From positions 1 to 37,500 of the forward strand of contig JAHBMJ010000940.1 of NCBI GenBank assembly GCA_018398765.1: a stretch of 37,500 nucleotides of DNA, written 5' to 3'. Below, one piece after another: positions 34,754-37,500 of the stretch (the stretch's first letter is position 1; the number at the start of each line of letters is the position of its first letter). This DNA comes from Chromera velia. Its lineage: Eukaryota > Sar > Chromeraceae. The translations under genes were made by a program, and so were the position numbers. The notes under the pieces were generated by a model, which saw nothing but the letters and a program-made list of their open reading frames with translations, was not told where the DNA came from and made no database searches.

Positions 34754-35803
34754 CTGCAAACAGATGGAAGTATGGAGGCAAATGTAAATTCATGTGCATA
34801 TATGAGTGTGTACACATGCACATATAATGTCATGAGGTTTCGAAGAGAAACAGACAATAAATGGAATGGACGCACACATATTCACGCAAACATAAACTCG
34901 CGCACCCACGCACTGACCGTCTCTCACGCAGACACAACCCCCCTCCCCATACACACACACTTACACTTTTCGACAAATTTTCTCGCAAACTTCCACACAC
35001 ATGCTCATTCCAATCACATTCTCACTCATTTGTTTTTTGCAGTCAATCATCTTTTACTCTCTTCATCTTCCTGACACACTCATATACACCGGCGATTACT
35101 ATCCACATAGCTTTTCCGTTTTCCCTTTCTTTCTTTGTAGCTCTTCGTCTCGCTCCCCCACTGTTGTCCTCAAGGTGCATTTTTCTCTGCGTACATCTGC
35201 ACGCATTCTCGAGCGTGTCCAAGATCTTTCTGCCCCCCACCTCAAGAAACACAGGGTGCATGTCACACTTTCATGATACGATGAAAGTGCAATGGTCGCA
35301 TGTCGAAGACAAGAAGGGAAGTTGGTTTCTTTTGCACCAATCCACCTACAAAAACAGGAGCTTTGCTCCTGGTCCCCGCCTTCTGCCTTGTTTTCCCAAT
35401 GCATTCCACCTATACCGTGTTTATCTTTTCGTGCATGTGTTGAGCCTTAGGTCTTTCCAACCTGACAAGCTCGGTTCACTTTTTTTCCATACACTGCCAA
35501 CCAAGATGTCTGCATTCTTCCGGAACCGTCCATTCAGATGTGCCGTGCACTCCAGATATGCAAAATGAGCCGGAGGAAACGAAAGCGAGAGAGAAAAAAC
35601 AACTGAGCGAAACGAGAAGGCTGACCAGGACATTTCCTCCCGAGGCCCAAAGGAAAGTCACGACAACCAGTCCCCCAGTATCGTCACTGCACGATAAAAA
35701 TCATTCAATTATGTGTGTATGCACATTCAGACGACGCACTCGTATGTGTGTAGCAGTGTGATTGTTTCCCATCTTTCCGATAGAGTCGGATCAAACAATG
35801 TCT
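34754..35803. other. presumed intron of the membrane-protein gene
   Basis: No exon is supported. The long + strand ORF at 34861-35568 has Thr/His-rich composition from CA repeats. A short + strand ORF at 35504-35568 encodes MSAFFRNRPFRCAVHSRYAK. Confidence 0.35.
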
Positions 35804-36190
35804 TCAAATGAGTGTGTATATATATGTGTATTTCAACTGAAAGACTGACGGTTCTTTATGGGTCACAGCAACGCAGAGCAAGGCGAGGGACGCAGAAATG
35901 TAAAGAAGAAGAGAGATTGAGAACCAGCTGTACAGGGAAACCTCCTGCAGGAAGACCGGGATCCTCTGCAGGAACGCGCGGGACTGCACCATCCGTTGCC
36001 GCAACACCGTGGGGGGCTCAGAGCTGTTCATTGAAGGGGCACTCATTTCTTGGCCCAGATTTATCGAGATTTGAAGCGCCCCGTTTCCCAAGGTCTCGTT
36101 TTTCGTCAGAGAAGTGCCCTGATTCCATGCAGACAGTCTTAATTCGATCGTGACAGTCCTCCAGCATTGATTCAAGAGTCCAGCATTCAT
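35804..36190 (-). CDS. probable 5' exon of the membrane-protein gene
   Basis: Open frame from ATG 36190, with a second in-frame ATG at 36046 (MSAPSMNSSEPPTVLRQRMV). It contains one transmembrane segment (YSWFSISLLLYISASLALLC) followed by VAVTHKE. Best donors are GTGACC (phase 0, fits the exon at 34753) and GTCAGT (phase 2, needing a further small exon). The last residues of the open frame, over a TATATA tract, are probably intron. Together with the exons to the left this gives at least three membrane segments. Function unknown. Confidence 0.45.
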   Translation of the reverse strand: MNAGLLNQCWRTVTIELRLSAWNQGTSLTKNETLGNGALQISINLGQEMSAPSMNSSEPPTVLRQRMVQSRAFLQRIPVFLQEVSLYSWFSISLLLYISASLALLCVAVTHKEPSVFQLKYTYIYTLI

Positions 36191-36684
36191 GGATGCAAGT
36201 ACGTTTCTATACGCAATTTAATAAAGTACGACATGCAGCAAAAATGAATTCAACAAAAGAGCGCGCGCACGCGACTGCGCACAACCTCGAACGCGTACAT
36301 GCATGCAAACCTTTTGTCAGAAGACGTTACCTACCATCGTAGTATACCTGCATGACAAACCACATGCATGCACTCCTTTTCTGACGTCGTCGGGGTCTGA
36401 GGTCTGGGCGGTATTTTTCTTCTTGTTGGCGTCCCGCGGCTGCCTTCAGACAAAAAGGGAATCTTTAAATTACATATGTATACACAAGTCTCACCTTATA
36501 CGCCTGTTTACTCAAGCCAATCCGTGTACTGTCGAAGGGAGCCCTTTTTCCGTGTTGCAGTCTCGTGAAAAAGGCCGCAGGAGACGGCACTCTTTTTTTC
36601 CCTGAACCATAGGGTGCACTTGCCAGCCCTTTCTTTCAGCTACGCCCGTGCTTCGATTATTTGCGTTATCAATATAGTGAGCAG
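36191..36684. promoter_or_regulatory. possible shared promoter region between divergent genes
   Basis: About 0.5 kb between ATG 36190 (- strand) and ATG 36685 (+ strand), with an alternating GCGCGCGCACGCG stretch near 36261. No TATA box or other core motif is identifiable. A TAG at 36610 closes the SseB-like frame upstream. A CTTTCTTTCAG acceptor at 36629-36639 hints that the 5' UTR may be spliced. Confidence 0.35.
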
Positions 36685-37500
36685 ATGTGGGCTTTGTGTA
36701 GGAATCGTCCATTCAGAGCCATCACCCGGCCGGCCCGTCTTTTTTGGAGTCTCAATCGGAAAAGGAGACAGAGACGGGGATTTGCTTACGAGGCAAGCGC
36801 GCATCGGGATTTCGTCCCTCTGAACGCGCTCGAGGACGCGTTGGCGAATGCAGCAAGCGATGAGAGCAAGAGAGTGGCCTTTCTGCAACAGCTGAGGGAG
36901 TCGTCAGTGCACATCGTTCTGACGAACCCTGAGGAGACTGACGTGCTCGTGCTGCCACAGCCAGAAGCCGTTGGGGGCGAGAGCAAAGAGCCGGTCTTGC
37001 CGCTGTTCACTTCCCCAGATCGCGTGCGAGAGACTGACCAGATCGATGAGACGGCGGTTATCATCGAAAAGAAGTGCAGGCAGGTGGTGGACTCATGGGT
37101 GAAACTGCGCGAGTCTCACTGGTCTCCTTCTGACGTTTCCCTCATAGTAAATCCCTTCAGTGCCTGCGGGTTCTGGCTCACAGCCACTGAGGTTCAACGT
37201 TTTACCAGGGGTGAGTATTCCTCTGTAGGCACGGGGGGAACAGATCATGTTCGGACAGAGGTGATCGAAAAGGGGACCGAGGTGGTTATCGGAAATCCCC
37301 CCAATGTCCCGGAATTGGAGAGTGTGCTCCGTGAGATGCTGCCATCTGGGGCCCCGGAAGTGGGTGCTGTATGGGTGGTCTCAATGCAGCTGAATGGGGG
37401 GGACCCCGAGACCTTGGTGCTTCTTGGGAAGACGGTATCGGGTCTTGAAACCCTGGAAGACTCCACGATTTCGAAAGTGGCAGAATGGGTGCGTGAGAAA
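36685..37500 (+). CDS. SseB-like protein with N-terminal presequence, 3' end outside the window
   Basis: The frame is open from 36613 and runs past base 37500 (272 codons visible from ATG 36685). Residues 1-33 (MWALCRNRPFRAITRPARLF...) have 12 Arg/Lys, no acidic residue and an aromatic/hydrophobic periodicity, as in a mitochondrial presequence. Residues 46-173 match the SseB domain layout: LNALEDALANAASDESKR, AFLQQLRESSVHIV, VLPLFTSPDRV, SLIVNPFSACGFWLTATEV. Residues about 198-272 match the SseB C-terminal domain: EVVIGNPPNVPELESVLREM, AVWVVSMQ, ETLVLLGKT. SseB (enhanced serine sensitivity) was named in E. coli and its biochemical role is unclear. The family is mainly bacterial, so transfer or organelle origin is plausible. 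A GTGAGT at 37211 could be a donor, but reading through keeps the domain intact. Confidence 0.7.
   Translation, partial: MWALCRNRPFRAITRPARLFWSLNRKRRQRRGFAYEASAHRDFVPLNALEDALANAASDESKRVAFLQQLRESSVHIVLTNPEETDVLVLPQPEAVGGESKEPVLPLFTSPDRVRETDQIDETAVIIEKKCRQVVDSWVKLRESHWSPSDVSLIVNPFSACGFWLTATEVQRFTRGEYSSVGTGGTDHVRTEVIEKGTEVVIGNPPNVPELESVLREMLPSGAPEVGAVWVVSMQLNGGDPETLVLLGKTVSGLETLEDSTISKVAEWVREK

Noticed and set aside
34861-35568. 235-codon + strand ORF
   Set aside because: Composition is driven by CA repeats. It lies within a presumed intron of the - strand gene and shows no domain.

Overview
The window is nuclear DNA of a eukaryote. Three host genes have GT-AG introns, and the rest is densely packed with retrotransposons, DNA transposons and microsatellites. 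Nothing names the species. A protist with compact spliced genes, chromodomain-type Ty3/gypsy elements, copia elements and hAT-like elements fits an alga of the chromerid/alveolate kind, but that is a weak guess.

Layout. 1-3824: remains of an APE-type LINE (+ strand). A hAT-like DNA transposon (3825-11307, flanked by an 8-bp target duplication) sits in or just behind its 3' end, and that transposon carries a complete Ty1/copia element (4225-10649, - strand, 422-bp LTRs, 5-bp duplication). This is a three-level nest. 11316-13426: probable LINE 3' flank, an AATG microsatellite, an unrecognised ORF and a possible divergent promoter. 13427-13820: a small two-exon gene (UPF0390/DUF2462-like, +). 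13821-16604: TGTC-rich composite repeats, then two short transposons with perfect 8-bp duplications. 16605-19994: a tandem duplication of about 0.8-0.9 kb per copy with GAAA tracts. 19995-21803: a four-exon gene (- strand) for a protein with two CCCH zinc fingers. 22540-28748: a complete Ty3/gypsy element (- strand, 258-bp LTRs, duplication CGAGG) with a chromodomain-like tail. 29293-31447: a third hAT-like element without transposase. 32336-36190: a multi-exon membrane-protein gene (- strand) with microsatellites at both ends of one intron. 36685-37500: the 5' part of an SseB-like gene (+) with a probable mitochondrial presequence, running off the window.

Most notable. (1) The inactivating changes in the LINE, copia and gypsy elements look like CpA-to-TpA transitions on either strand: nearly all in-frame stops are TAG, two catalytic Asp codons became Asn, a zinc-knuckle His became Tyr, and a Gag start may have become ATA. 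Most gypsy LTR differences have the same form, and the copia LTRs add CpG decay. This resembles RIP or methylcytosine deamination. (2) A hAT-like family carries subterminal arrays of TTTGA/TCAAA. (3) A phase-0 66-nt candidate cassette exon would split an otherwise canonical CX8CX5CX3H finger. (4) An SseB-family gene, a family known mainly from bacteria, has an organelle-type leader. Host genes and transposons interleave with no operon-like logic; the membrane-protein and SseB-like genes may share a divergent promoter.
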